Source: Seriola aureovittata
Taxonomy: Eukaryota; Chordata; Actinopteri; Carangiformes; Carangidae
Direction: 5' to 3'
Assembly (NCBI RefSeq): GCF_021018895.1
Contig: NC_079371.1
Span: forward strand, 13,412,001-13,476,000
DNA length: 64,000 bases
Each line of letters starts with the position of its first letter. The stretch's first letter is position 1. Shown piece after piece: positions 1 through 12,813 of this stretch. The notes beneath the pieces are model-generated. The model made no database searches. It was not told where the DNA came from and was given only the letters and a program-made list of their open reading frames with translations. The position numbers and the translations under genes are program-made.

Positions 1-476
1 TTTGCGTTGGTGTGGTTGACGTGATTGGTGTGGTTGGCGTGCGGGTGGGAGTGGCTGGAAGTGGCCGGGCTGCCGCGGGCGCTACTTCCACTTGTGCCAC
101 CACCACCGCCGCCAATTGTTCCAGCTATTGTACCACTAATGGTGGCGGTGTAGGGCCGCTGCGGCTGCAGGCGCCGGCTCTCAGTGGGGGAGTTGGGGCC
201 GCTAAGGGAGGCCTTTTGAAAGCGATCAATGATGTTCTGCAGCGTCACATTGCGCTTAAGGCCCTCCAGGCCGCGGTGATTCAGCGTGATGACGTAGCGA
301 CAGGTCGGGCACTGAAAAGCTGAGATAGATTCGAGGGGCTTGCTGGTGGAGCAGTGAGACACCAGGATGCGGTGGGCACAGTTAAAGCACAGACTGTGGG
401 CACAGGGCAAGAGCAGAGGATCTTCAAACAACTCCAGGCAGATCGGGCAGGTCAGCTCAGACTCCAGTGTTTCCAT
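1..476 (-). CDS. mid2: Midline-family TRIM E3 ubiquitin ligase, first coding exon (partial, MID2-like)
   Basis: The minus strand reads open from an ATG at 476-474 to the window edge: 158 codons plus 2 nt, no stop. It starts [20 protein letters not shown], the MID1/MID2 (TRIM18/TRIM1) N-terminus. The C3HC4 RING ligands are visible: C10, C13, C25, H27, C30, C33, C56, C59. After it come the family-conserved [18 protein letters not shown] (73-90) and SGPNSP (92-97). MID proteins are RING/B-box/coiled-coil/COS/FN3/SPRY microtubule-associated ubiquitin ligases; MID1 targets the PP2A regulatory alpha4 subunit. B-boxes and later domains lie outside the window. From recalled paralogues, RYVI.LNHRGL fits MID2 better than MID1 (RHVITLSQRGL), so MID family is near certain and mid2 probable. 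Residues ~104-158 form an unusual low-complexity linker. The start has A at -3 and G at +4. The exon begins at an acceptor 56 nt upstream. Confidence 0.93.
   Translation of the reverse strand, partial: METLESELTCPICLELFEDPLLLPCAHSLCFNCAHRILVSHCSTSKPLESISAFQCPTCRYVITLNHRGLEGLKRNVTLQNIIDRFQKASLSGPNSPTESRRLQPQRPYTATISGTIAGTIGGGGGGTSGSSARGSPATSSHSHPHANHTNHVNHTNA
7..42. repeat. 18-bp tandem duplication inside the MID coding exon
   Basis: Two adjacent 18-bp units (7-24 and 25-42) differ at only two positions. On the coding strand they give the repeating His-Asn-Thr/Val pattern [11 protein letters not shown] at the end of the visible protein. The array may continue beyond position 1. Confidence 0.75.
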
Positions 477-532
477 CTTCAGTTGAACCAATCTAAAGGT
501 GACATCAAATCCCACAGAAGCTGGCCGGTTAC
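477..532 (-). other. 5' UTR part of the MID coding exon, with splice acceptor
   Basis: On the minus strand a pyrimidine-rich tract (TGTCTTTTTCTTTTCATGCAG) ends in AG at 534-533, so the exon should start at 532. The 56 nt between this acceptor and the ATG are untranslated. An acceptor just before the initiator codon means at least one non-coding upstream exon must exist, which fits the MID family's known spliced and alternative 5' UTRs. The segment carries a short upstream ORF (separate entry). Confidence 0.8.
479..505 (-). promoter_or_regulatory. Upstream ORF (8 codons) ending 2 nt before the MID start codon
   Basis: ATG at 505-503 opens a frame MSPLDWFN that stops with TGA at 481-479; the main ATG begins at 476. 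The upstream ATG has T at -3, a weak context, while the main ATG has A at -3 and G at +4. The arrangement suggests leaky scanning or reinitiation, but no translation evidence exists here. Confidence 0.45.
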
Positions 533-2812
533 CTGCATGAAAAGAAAAAGACATGAATGACTACTACCATTACAAATTGTAAAGACGCCTTTAATTAGGA
601 ATTTTTGCTTTACTGTACTTTTGTTCTTGGGCTATTTTGTATTGAACAGAGCAGCTGAAAGAGAACACAACTCATCGAACTGCCCATTCACCCATTTCTA
701 TCTCTAACTAATTCAGTCCTGAGGTTATTGGCTTCAACACAAATTGGCCTGTGCGGATTCAGCAGAAACATCACTAACACACATATTTCTTCCAATGTTA
801 TAGATCAGCCGCTCCGCTGGCACAACTGTAGATGGGACCCCCCTGCTGCAGCCTGTAACACATGATTCTTCCTGCGGAGGTGTATGAGAAGAAGAGGAAT
901 GGCTGAACTAGCAAGGAAGAAAAAGACATGAGGTTGGCTGAAAGGTAGAGAAGAGGTAAAAATCAATGGAGTGAAGAGAATAGCGGAGAAAAGGAGAGAC
1001 AGATGCACAGCAGCACAGGAGGGAAAAGAAAGAAGAACCACATTTCTCGACACCCCGACAGACTCTTAACCTTACTTTGTTTTTACTTCCATCTGTCTGT
1101 CTCCCGCTCACCGCTGACATTTTACTGTGCCATCTACGGTGAGATCAGTTTGACTTACCAAGCAATAAACACTTTACTTCAAGAACATTTTAAACTTTAA
1201 AGTACAGTTCCAACAACAATGTCAAGCGAGACAGTGAAAACAGGGGCCAGAACTAACCAGGAGAATTGATTTTAGACACCCCTCCCCACCTCGCCCAATC
1301 TCAAGCACCTTACAGCCTGCATATCAAGCTGTCTCCCCTGGGTGGCCTTAAAACCACTGACATGAGAAATCGCCAATAACCCCCCCCCACCCGTGCTGAT
1401 TCATTGGCACAGGAGCACAGCTAGCAGAGGCTCTCTGTCCTTTTAAAGAAACAAAGCAGGGACCGTGAAACTACAGCATTAAACCGGATGAAAGAAGATT
1501 CACAGATGACTGACTGACTGGGTTTTAGTGCTTATGACTCATCAAAAATTACTTTTCACCTTTGGGTCTGGGTTTAAACTGACCGTGAGTGACCTCTCTG
1601 AAAGCTTAGGTCATTAAGATGACGAAGTTCAGAGATTAAATAAACACACAGGCGAAAACTTGTTATCAAGAAAAGGGCAGCAAATACAAGCGATACTAAC
1701 ATTATTAATGAGACAGCCTGTGGATCTAGAGACATCGCTGAGGTTTCCTACAAGGTTACAAAGTTCAATTTCAAAGTGAGGAAGTGCTGAGCATGAAATG
1801 AGTGAGCACGAGTGTCCACAACGTGTTTTTATCAGTAAGTTTATCCAGTAAGGGATTATTCATCTTCCTGTTTTTCCACCTGTTACTCAAAATAAAGCAA
1901 CTTTAAACACAGTGTGCATTTCATTTCCCAGTGTTTCGTCCTCCTTCATCTCTTTATCAGCACAGACACTGTCCAATGTCCAACACGGAGAAAAGCCCCA
2001 GAGATTGTGTTGAGTGTATCCTGCCCAAACATGTATCGTGTATTGTGCAGCAAAAATGTCCTGTTGCCTGAATCAGATAAGCCTGACTCCAGATGGATAA
2101 TGAAATTCACAAGCTGTCAAAACATCATGCTCAAGTGACAAGACGCTGTCCTCCTTATCTGTTTAATTGCTCATATTAGGGAATACTGAATAAACTGTGT
2201 CAACCGCGGCCTGTTTGTAATGACTTGGTTGCGCTGTGGCGCCACCCTAACTTGAGCATTCAGTTGCATCGAGAGTTACGCATTACACAACCATGCAGCA
2301 CAGGACCAGCTGCAGACAGGCCTATATAAAGACAGAAACAGGGCTCAAAAACTCAAACTCATTTGCACTAACAAAAGTCTCCTCCCTTCTGCTGCACCAG
2401 AAACCATGCCTCGACACTGAGCCGTGTTCAAAGCAAACATGATTTGAGCAGCAGCTAAGTGCTTACGAAAGGCACTCAACTGAAGAAAGTATAGTCGTAC
2501 GCATGCAGCAGCTTCCTTACAAAATTCATTACCCGGAAAAGAAAGAAATAACGTCTCGCAGCCAATCATGCAGATATTACACTGATGGAAGCAAATGGAC
2601 ATTGTGCTTGTATTCAAATATGTGTGTGTGAGAGAGTGTGTGTGTGAGTGTGAGCCTGTACTGTATAGGTGTATACGTTTTAGTTATCTGCCCATGAAAA
2701 AGTAATGTGCGTATGTGTGCACAAGCACATAATGTCCTTCCTCAGTGTTCGCCTTGGCTGCTGTTTATCAGATGCTTTATGTGGCTGTTATCACACAGCA
2801 CTGCCGCGGTAG

Positions 2813-2816
<4 letters not shown>

Positions 2817-2844
<28 letters not shown>
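2817..2844. repeat. (AG)14 microsatellite
   Basis: Uninterrupted AG dinucleotide array in non-coding sequence. Confidence 0.95.
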
Positions 2845-2847
<3 letters not shown>

Positions 2848-4208
2848 AACAGCAAGCAGACTGAGCAAACATGAGTTTCGGCACAATAGGTTTAATTTAT
2901 CTCCACTGTATCAGAGACTTGATAACCACGGGGCGGACGGATGGAAACAGGATGTAGGTGGAGGTGATGAAGGGGAGGCAAGGGCAAACCTTCAAGACCT
3001 TTTGATGACAAGCAAGGTCACCCCCCCCCCTCAGTTTGGAGACTAAAGGTACAAAAATGATATCATTCTCCACATTCTCCTCAGTCATTACATTTGATTC
3101 ATTTTTCAGTGAATGTTTCACTTCTTATCAGAAAAACATTTTAATTTGTTCAAAAAGACGTTCGTAAGATAAACATTTAATTTCTACTTTAAAATACACA
3201 TATAGGATTGCTTTCTATGGCTTTATAAAACAGGTAAAGAAATAAATAATGTTAAAATATTCAAAAGTCAGTGTGATCCGTATTTTGAGAGAGCAGCTGT
3301 AGGCTGAGCAACACCTCCGCTTCATATGACCGCTGTCAGCAACAGGAAAACAAAGCACATGTTCATTCAGCTTCTCGGGACACACATTCAAGATCATCGG
3401 GTCATCATGTGAATATGTTAACTGATGCAACACAAGACCAGCAATGTGTTTTGACCACAATATCATACAAGAAGAAAACTAAAGTCAATCAATACTTTGT
3501 TGTTGCATAACAGGAAATTATTTCCTCCAAATCTTGTCTGTGCATAATCAGTATTTGATAAATAAAACTGTTGAAAAGTCACACAAATCCCACAGCTCCG
3601 TTTTTACTCAGAAAAATCAACCATATGTCATCACAACAAATATGCAGAGGGATTGTACATCTGTCGAGAAAGCTGTATCACAACAAGAAGACAGAATCCG
3701 AACCCTCAATTATTAAGCCCATCAAGTCTATAGGGAGTGCATGACTGTTATCCTTTCTACAAATGTCCAATTCAAGTGTTGACTGAATCAGCAATCTCTC
3801 TTTATTCCCCAGGACAGAGCTCAACAGTGCTGCTTATGCTGATGTTAATGTGACTGTGTTTAACGGAGCATGGTGTTATAATTAACACCAAGCTTTAACT
3901 CACCATCAACAGGCCCATTAAGCTTTAGCTATGTCACTCTGGGGAAACAGTGTCAGCTAAGATGGGACTCACTTAGGGGCTGAGTCGCTAACTTCATGGT
4001 AAAGGCGCTTGTTGTGCTGCAGACGGGCGGGAGACACGCACAGACATCCACAAAAAAGACAAAAAAACTAAACAAAAGATACAGATTCACAGACAGAGCT
4101 GCGCATCTACAAGCACAAACTCTGTCTGTCTTTTCTCTTCTGCTGCTCTTGTAAAGGTGAAGTGTCCCATCTGGAAGGAGAACAGCTTGAGTTGGTGCTT
4201 GAAGAAAG

Positions 4209-4231
4209 ACACACAGACACACAGACACACA

Positions 4232-4307
<76 letters not shown>
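4209..4307. repeat. (CA)n microsatellite with an interrupted start
   Basis: About 75 bp of pure AC from 4233 to 4307 follows an interrupted segment in which ACACACAG-type units repeat. Open frames across it (Cys-Val or Val-Cys runs on the minus strand) are artefacts of the repeat. Confidence 0.97.
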
Positions 4308-4309
<2 letters not shown>

Positions 4310-7071
4310 AAGCTGTAAGGCACTCACTCTGATCCACTGTTGTGCTGATTACTGTAGCAAGACTTTTTGGTCTCACTCAGAGCTTTTAGTGAAACAGATG
4401 AAAAAAAAGGGAAAAAAATATGGGACATCACTGATGATTCATTATTTTGTCTGAAGAGGCAGAGCTAGATTAATACTTTTCTTTAGTCCACACATACACA
4501 CACTCAGGCTGTGAATTCTAATTTGCTTATGCTTTATACTTTTGCTTCAGACATCCTCATAAACAAATCACATTCATAAAGAGAAAACCATTTCAGCCCT
4601 GTTGCTCTTTTCATACTGCTGTGTGGAGATGTGGACCAGCATGTATAAGAAAACTAAAACAGCTGTCAGGCACAGGACAGGTTACTGATGACCCAGACAG
4701 TACCACTCCATTCTCAGCATGTAAAACATGGGTTTAACCCCAAATGTAGAGAACAGTGATACTGTGGTTTCTCTTACAAAAGAGGCTTGTTTATTTGAAT
4801 GGTCATAATCCTGCCAATAGGGAGCAAACAGGAACCTGTAAGAGTTTTATGTAATAGCATAGCAGAAAAGCATGCGTCTGATGCCTGCTCGGGTCTTAAT
4901 CACATCAACTTGGGGCAGGGAGGTTTGTTAGGAGACAGTTTAATAGCGTTCAAGCAGATCGCTTGCTACTGTGGAGGTCAAAAGTTTAAACGCCATTAAG
5001 GGTGCTGATAAATTGTTGTCCACAAAAACCTTTTATAAGCTGTAAATATCTATAGCTAAAGTGCTGTCCGTAAATATAAAACTACCATTAATAATCTTAA
5101 TTTATAGAATTTCCAAATCGTTAAATTTTTACAAGCCCAACTCAATTCTAGTGCAAGGAGTGCATGTGTACCAAGTAGCTGTGTTTGTGTGTCTGTATGT
5201 GTCCAGAGGTATTTTTATGAGACAATTAGATCATAAAAATGTGGCAGTAGTAATGATTTCCATTACCAGTGTAAGAGACAATCTCATGGAAAGACCAAAA
5301 ATAGAAAACACTGATGTCACAGTCTCTGTCATTGCATAATCTTGCAAAGATCAAAACAATAAAAGAAGCTGTTTGTTTTCAAAAGGACAGTCGCAGTCCC
5401 CCGGGTGTATGGTTGCATGTGTATGAATTCACTTTGTTGACGCATGCATCATTCTCGAGAAAAAGCATTTGTGGAACAAAGACGATTATCCGTGTACAAA
5501 CAATCCACTTGTAAAACCCAGATTGCTCCCTCCTGAATTGCGCTCGCACAGCTGCAGAGCCAAAACGGGAGTTTAATGGACACTTGATGATGTTGGGAAG
5601 ACGGGGCAACAGACAAACAATTCACCACACCTAGACCTCGGAATGAAAGACGCAAGTGCATTGTGCAGCAGTCGCGCAATGCACTTTTCTAAAAGGGGTA
5701 TTGTCAAGAGCATGAAAGCTCTAATTTCTGGTCAATAACAGAAATCCACATTTTATGTACATTTTCTTATGCCAAAGTGTTTGGATTTTACTGTACATGT
5801 AAATTTTATAATTTTGTAATGATGAATTAATACTCACTACCTCAAAGCTCTAGGATCATTAACATCTAATGCAATTCAGACAAAACAAGTACACAAAAAC
5901 ATTTCCTCCTTTTTACAAACCTTGAGAAGATGAAAATATGGGACATATAATGTGCTAAAACTGACTGGACACAAGAGCAATAAATAATTTTTTCCACTTC
6001 AAAAGCAACCTTTCACTTCAAAGATACGAAAGACGTGCTGAGGTGAAGCCAGAACCAAAAAAAAATCAAAGAAACTTGTTCCGTAAGAGGAGAGCAGAAT
6101 AAAAGATTACCTACAGGAAAAGGATACTTCAGACCAAGGTAGATTATACAGGTATTAACAAGGAGCATACATGCATTCACATCAATATGTCTGTCTCACA
6201 CAATAACACATTGACATAGAGCCAGCTAATGACAGATACACCCAAACAGACATACAACATAAACACACACAATGATGTGCCTTGAGTCCTTGGCCACTAC
6301 TCCACTACTGCAGACTTCATCAGTGGCAACTGAATCAGTCCCAGGAGTGTGACAATCTACAGTGAATCACCACTTTCTTTATTGTCAGATTGACAGTGTA
6401 TCTATCACCCCCTCATCCTGCCCAGACCCTCATCCAATCCTTCCATCTGCACTCACACTGCTCTACCTGGAATCTCTCCATCTCACTGGAGGCTGTCAAT
6501 CACAGGCTTATCACAGTAAAGGAAGAGGAGCAGAAAATCACATAGTTGAGGTTTAAAGGCTCCAGAGAGTAAGACGACAGTAAACAACAGCGGCAGGGGG
6601 TCGCCGCTCTTCCTTTTTTAGGGGCTTTAGAAAACACACCCCGAAGCTGTGGAGAAAAAAAAAAAAATTTGTACTCTCATTATGGGAAAATGCTATCACT
6701 TGTGCTTTTTGGTGTAAGGGAGTAGGTTGGAAATAATTGAGACATTACTTGGCAGGCAAATAGTTTAAACAAACACTCTAAAGAATAGTTAATTGAAGCC
6801 ATAGGCAGCGAGGTAACCTCATTTACAATTCTCATTGTCTTTTTAACGTACTGCAGGTGATGGAGAAAATTTAGTACAAAACTTTCCAGCAGATTGAAGG
6901 CATAGTAAGAACTCTAACAACCCATTTGCCATTTACATTGTTTCCGAGAAAGCTGAATAAAACAGTGCTAACTAACTCCCTGTCAGTGTCCCTCTGCAGA
7001 AAATGACAACAAGGTGACGGCAAAACTCTGTGGCTTTAACAATCAACACATGCCGTGATAATTAGTTTGCG

Positions 7072-7195
7072 TTAAAGGTGCTAGCAGGTGGATTTTGTTT
7101 CCTTTAAATGGACAGAGACAAAATCCCCCCCCCCCCCCCCCCGTTTCCGGTCTTTATCCTAAGCTAAGCTAACCGGCTGCTGTGAGTAGCTTCAA
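7072..7195 (+). mobile_element. Fragment of a TTAA-type MITE (same family as 60003-60558)
   Basis: The stretch reading GGTGCTAGCAGGTGGATTTTG, then a C run, then CTAAGCTAAGCTAACCGGCTG corresponds to the inner right half of the element at 60003-60558, which contains GCTAAGCTAACCAGCTGCTGG in the same orientation. The outer ends are missing, so this is a truncated copy. An 18-nt C run (7125-7142) has expanded within it. Confidence 0.6.
7125..7142. repeat. Poly-C tract (18 nt)
   Basis: Eighteen consecutive C inside the MITE fragment, at the place where related copies carry a short C-rich segment. The length is uncertain because such runs are prone to sequencing error. Confidence 0.9.
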
Positions 7196-10100
7196 GCAGT
7201 CGTGTAATAACCCATTTGCCCGGCCTCTTGTGTTTTTCTGGAGAAAGCTGCTAGCTAAACTGCAGTGGTGTTTCCACTGACATGAGGGTGACAACATACA
7301 ATGTTTTGGTTAAACAGCTGCTTTATTGTTTTAACCCCAGTGTGCCCTGGTACAATAGTCGTTCGCCAGGGGTCTATTAGAGGCCAGCTGCATTCATGGT
7401 AGCCATCAGGTTGATTCTCCACAGTGGTTTGGGGATAAACAAAGACAGATGCTATTCAACTGACAAGCCCAGTCAGACGTCTGACTGTGACCTCAATCTG
7501 CTGAGGACCTTGTTGTTATGCAGTGAGCATTCCACAAATATCTCCGAAACAGGCAAAAGGTTAAAGATGTTAATAACAAATTAAAGGATTTCTTCCTTGG
7601 GTTGTTCGTGTGACAGTAAACAGTAACACATCACTAATTAAAAAGCTGCCCGGAAGAAAAGCGAAAAAATAAAAATCAAGCTTGAAATTTTTATGGAGCA
7701 GGGAAGATGTTAAAACGTGACACGGCAAGATGGTGGTTTGATTTCTCTCTCTGCCTCACACTCTGTCTTTCTTAAAAAGAAAGAAAAAAAAAAGAGTTTT
7801 CATTCATTACTAAAAGAGGTAGTCAAACACCACCACCTGGAGCCAACACGTGTCTTACCACAGAGAATGGCTGGCCTGTTTGTGCGACGCTGGTAAATCA
7901 CAGACCTTCACACATTTTGGCGTGGCCCAGGTACTGATCAAGAGCGCACACATTAAAATGACTAATAAAAACACCCTAACGTAGCACTGCTCTATGAGTA
8001 CTTTCATTAGTGACCGTGTTAGCAAACTCTGTAGCCCCAGTCCTGGCATTTACCCTAATCACCTCTCCTGAGCATTTAAACCAAAAAGAAACAGGGCATT
8101 GTTTGTGGATTCGGTGGAATTCGGCTGCATTAGTGGATTGAAATGCTGGCATTTATTTGGAGGGCAATTCATTATTGCAGTTTGTGTTAAAAATACCCAC
8201 AAGCATAAGACACATGTCAGGACTAGTCGCTGCTGAGTTTTGCCAGACGTCAAGAGACTACAGTTATTCACCACTTTGGTTTTGGAAAAAGGAAATTGGG
8301 CAGCTCCAAAAATGACAGCCCACCAGTTGACCAGAACACACAGCAAAACTGTACACATGATTATATAAGTGGGATCAAGCAGCACATTAAACTTGCTGTG
8401 TTACATTTCCGTGCAGTCTTTTGACAGGAGCCATGCGTCTCAATGCTGCTGCTTGATGGGATAAAAAGGAATGTTTTAGCATATGAGAAACTGCCCAGGG
8501 TTCCTTTGGCCACCGCTTTCATTCTCGCTGTTTCCCTTCATCTCTTCCCTCTCTTCTTCCTCTGCTCTCACTCTTTTTCCCGCCTCCACTTGCCCAGTCT
8601 CCTACACTCCCCCCCCCGTTGCACTCTGTCTTTTCCCGTGTCTCTCTCTCTCTCTTTGCAGCAGACCTCAGAGCGGGCTGGATTCATCAAACATGTGATT
8701 CCTATTCATAGAATGTAAACAGTAATGCAGCCAAGCCGGTGTTTCACATTTCACATTCAGCGCAGTTGAGCGGGCTGGCTTAAGCTTAACCCTCTCACTG
8801 CTACACTGGAGACTGGTTTTTACATTTTGACAAATCTCGAGGAATTATGTTGCTTATATCTTATATCACATCTGTCTAATCAGTTCAGGATCAGTATTTT
8901 TGAGGGGAAATGTATCTGGTAACACTGCACGGGATACCGATTCCACAATTAAATTACATATTTATTCAGTCACGGGAAACATTTCACTTTTTTTTTTTTT
9001 TTACATATTTTCAACAAAATCCACTTTTTCAATTACTTAACAAGCATCTGTCTGACTTCAAGGTCAGCCTCATACTCAGTGGAGTGTGAAAAAGGCAGCA
9101 GGCAGAGCTGTGGTTCACAGTTAGCTTTCCCATCCCATTGCCTAGTCACCAGTGTTACCTCTTGATGGGAAAAATATTGGGTGTGATCTTAATTCACCTC
9201 ATTATGCCTTAGCTGATCTCATGGAAACTCCCACTATTAAGTAACACATAACAGAAATTCTGTGTGATATTGGCACAGTAGGGAACTGGTGCGGTGGTCC
9301 AGTTACTGACTGAATGTCATCAGTTTGCATGGCAGTGAGATTTATCTGTAGTAATTATATTCATGAAGTGATGACACTGATATTTTTGCATATTGTTTCC
9401 TGTATAAACAATACACACAGTGGTCTTCATTATCATAAATGGAGATCTAATGCAAATGAAAGGATCTTTAGTGTCAGAAAACAGGTTACAGATTTATTTA
9501 TCCCCTGTGTTTTAGATGTTTTCTTATGACATTGATTACAGAAGATTTCTTGCATTTTATCATGATTTGAAAATGCATTCATATCACCCAACTCTGAAAC
9601 ACTGAAACAGAGGAAGCGGTGGGTGTATGTGCATTGCTAGAATCTTATCTCAATGTGGACCTGCGTTTTCTTCTGCCTACATAGATTTAAATGGGATTTT
9701 GAATGCTGCCCCAATTCTATATAAAATTAGCTGTGCTGGTGCCTTTGGGATAATGTGTTTGCTTGGCTTATATCTCTCTGTCACTTACATATATCTGGTG
9801 CATTTTTTAAAAAGGCAGGTACTTTGTGCTGTTGGGTATTTGTTTTCGTTTTTTTTCTTCTTTGCATGATTAGTGTTTGTTTTGTCTATATGTTCCAATG
9901 CAGGTGTGTCAGACCAACACGACTCCTCTGACTTGTCACTGTGTGTATGGTTGCATACACCCACACTCATTCTCAAACGCCATATTTTTTTCCTATGTTG
10001 TTTTGGCTGCGCTGATGAGGGCTCTGATGCAAGTATCTGCAAATAAAATAAACAATCAATACTAACAAATGCAAGACCAAGCCAGACTTGCTAATTGGTT

Positions 10101-12181
10101 TAATACATTTATACATGAAAGCAAAATTAAATGAGATTTTCACAGGGTTGTGACAGTGAGTAGAGCACACCTCATCTCCTTTACCCTCCACTTAATACCG
10201 CTGCCTGTTACAGCTTGGCAGCCTGTGGGTAATAAAGTTAATACTGTCAGACGTCGTCTCATCAGCTCTCTGAGGCTCTTTTGCTGCGGTGGAGAGTCTT
10301 ATCAGGCTTCAACACAACACTGTGTAGCATCCATGCCCCTGCCTCACTTCACGCTGCTTCCATTATTCATGTGCATTTGCCCAGGTGAGAACAAACCCAG
10401 GATCAGAAGTTGGCAGAACAGCTTATTAGATATTTAGACGCCACTGAGCGTACTGGAGGGAGGAAAGGATGAAGAGCGAAGGAGAACAGAGGTACCGCTG
10501 GTTGTCAACAAAGGCAAAAATATAAATCGGTAAGCAGCCCTGAAGCCCGGTGGCTAGTGTGTAAGTTGTAAAGGTTGACCCTGAGAGTCAGTAGACAGTA
10601 CCATGTAATTCCTCTCTTCAAATATTTTCTTTTCTGTAGCACACTTACAGGACTTGGATACACTAGTAGTCTAAAACTGACAGGGGCAAGTAGAGATGGA
10701 TCCAAAATCATTCGGTAAAATGTTTCTTTAAGACAATATGAATTTTATTTTTCTTTCTTTTCTTATTTCACTCTCACCCTCAAACCCCACATTTCCCTTA
10801 CTTCACTGCCTGGAGTTTAAAAGTCAGATACACTATCTTCTTAAGCATTAGTTTGGCTGCTCAAGTCTATTAAGACTGCCAAGTTTGCTCAAATATACAA
10901 AAAATATTGACATTTTCAAATCCAGCTCACCTTGAACATCGTCCAAGAACTACAACACTGACTGCTTCATTTTCTAATCACATGACTGGGCTCCACAGAA
11001 CTCTGTAATAACTATTATTTTGGAGCAAAACAATTCCCCTACATGCAGTGATGAAACTAAAATGACATAAAATAAGATGATAGAGTGAAAAAGCACACAC
11101 TGCAGATAGCAAGAAAATCTATTGTCTTGGCTTGCAGAAAACAAACTTTGCTGTGTTGACAGTTGACACCAATTCAGCTTCAATTTTTCTATATTTTCAT
11201 CTGACTGCGTGTGTGTAAATATATACAAGAGCACAGTGCCAAGTTAATGGCTTACCTTTTACTGGAATTTTCTATAAATATGCAAATGTACTATACATCG
11301 TGTGAAAAAGCAATCTATGCACCATATAAACAGAACCTTCAGCTTCCGAAAAGAGGATATTTTCTGCGGGAAATTGCATTCCAGTGCCCTGTACACCTAT
11401 ATTAGACTGGAAAGACTGTCAAGAAGACAATAGATTGATGATATACTCCTGAAGAGTTTCCCCATTGCGAAAAAACAGCTGACAACTCTAAATGCATCAT
11501 ATTGGTGCTGTACTCGAGCAGGCTAACTGAACATAAGGTGCCAGCCACTTCATCAATAGCTTGTCAAACTGAATTAGCTAGTGCTGATGTCCAAGTTGGT
11601 GTTATTGATTCTAGAGGGAGCAGATACCCAGGTCAATACTATAAGGTCTGACTGCTCCTATGACAGCTGTCCTTATTAAGAAACATCTCTGAGATAAAAC
11701 AGCCCACTGTGCTACTGAGCTACAATGGATTTGTCTTCTTGAAAACGACAGGAGTTTGGACATTTCTCCTCCTCAATGCATCTATTTCGTACGATAAAAG
11801 CCAAAAGAAGAATAGCCTACGCTCTTGTGGCTACAGATTCTTGTAGTGTGATAAGATTGAGATTAAGAAAGACAAAGAGTCAAAGAGAGAATGTCTTGGT
11901 GGTGAATGTATGTGTGCTACCCCATGTACATCTGTTTGCTGAATCTGCCTACACCGGCAGCTGGGGCTCAATCTTCCATACTGTCAGCGCAGCCTGCCAG
12001 CCTAGGGAAATACATTTATACGTCTGATAAAAAAGATAGCGCAGATGAAAGACTTGTTGGAGTTGTCTCGGCTGAATCATCAGTAACCCCATTACACACA
12101 GGCAGAGCAACTAACCTCGTTTTGGGGACCACTCTGTCTCCCTCCCTCCCTCCCTTTCTCAGTAAAGGTAGAGGGGAAGGG

Positions 12182-12206
12182 AAAAAAAAAAAAAAAAAAA
12201 AAAAAA
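12182..12206. repeat. Poly-A tract (25 nt)
   Basis: Uninterrupted A run with no recognisable retroposon body attached. ORFs across it give poly-lysine or poly-phenylalanine and are artefacts. Confidence 0.9.
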
Positions 12207-12691
12207 CAGTGTGAAATGACAAAATGAAATCGATGATTTAATATTTTAAACCCTAGATGGATTTTCCATTCCGGCGCTGGTGCCCTCAGTGTAAAAGGTC
12301 TTCCTCACGCTGCACCTCATGCTGCATGTTGCAGGGCCACGTGTTCCCGGACGTACATGGGCTACTTTTCTCCAGATGCAAAGGGAAATTTCTCATTACC
12401 ATTCAATTATACTGAACTGCACTGTGAGAGAAGGCTGCTGGATCAAAAGCTATTAAATACCAGCTTTCTTGCTTCTAAGTGCAGAATTCACCTTGGGTCA
12501 AAGTCTGCACCTTCCTCCCAAACACAATACATCCAGGAGGGCCATTTACTACTTCAGCTGTAGTAGATGGTGCCATTAATAAAGCAGGAGGTGTTTCTGA
12601 TGTGTTACTAGGCCGTTCAGTTATTCACGATGACCCGGTGTCAGAGAGACATAAAAAAAATATAAAGGTAAACCAAAGGAGATGGAAAAAC

Positions 12692-12731
<40 letters not shown>

Positions 12732-12813
12732 AATGAGCTCAAAAATAGATCACACGCCCAGAGAGAAAAACAAAAAGGGCAATAAAGAGAGAGAGAGTGA
12801 GAGAGAGAGAGGA
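12692..12813. repeat. Compound (GA)n arrays
   Basis: Two GA-rich blocks (12692-12733 and about 12787-12813) separated by ~50 bp of purine-rich sequence. The complementary strand is a long polypyrimidine tract. ORFs rich in Arg-Glu here are repeat artefacts. Confidence 0.9.

Larger units (their letters stand above)
533..7071. other. Non-coding stretch, presumed intron upstream of the MID coding exon
   Basis: No ORF here resembles a known protein. It contains an (AG)n array at 2817-2844, C runs near 1381 and 3020, and a long CA array at 4209-4307. Isolated donor-like minus-strand motifs, such as TTG|GTAAGT with GT at about 1159, lack a matching acceptor. Nothing else recognised. Confidence 0.6.

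Noticed and set aside
12..323. Plus-strand 103-codon open frame at the left edge
   Set aside because: It is the antisense shadow of the MID coding exon, whose minus-strand frame matches a known family residue by residue.
3953..4376. Minus-strand frames of 78-124 codons with long Cys-Val or Val-Cys runs
   Set aside because: They are produced by the CA microsatellite at 4209-4307.
8640..8718. Strong plus-strand splice acceptor (CT tract then TTTGCAG)
   Set aside because: No donor or coding similarity follows, and the pyrimidine tract is a simple CT repeat.
10928..10990. Minus-strand donor-like TTCAAG|GTGAGC suggesting another 5' exon
   Set aside because: The nearest upstream AG (TTATTACAG) has a poor pyrimidine tract, and the region has no CpG enrichment.
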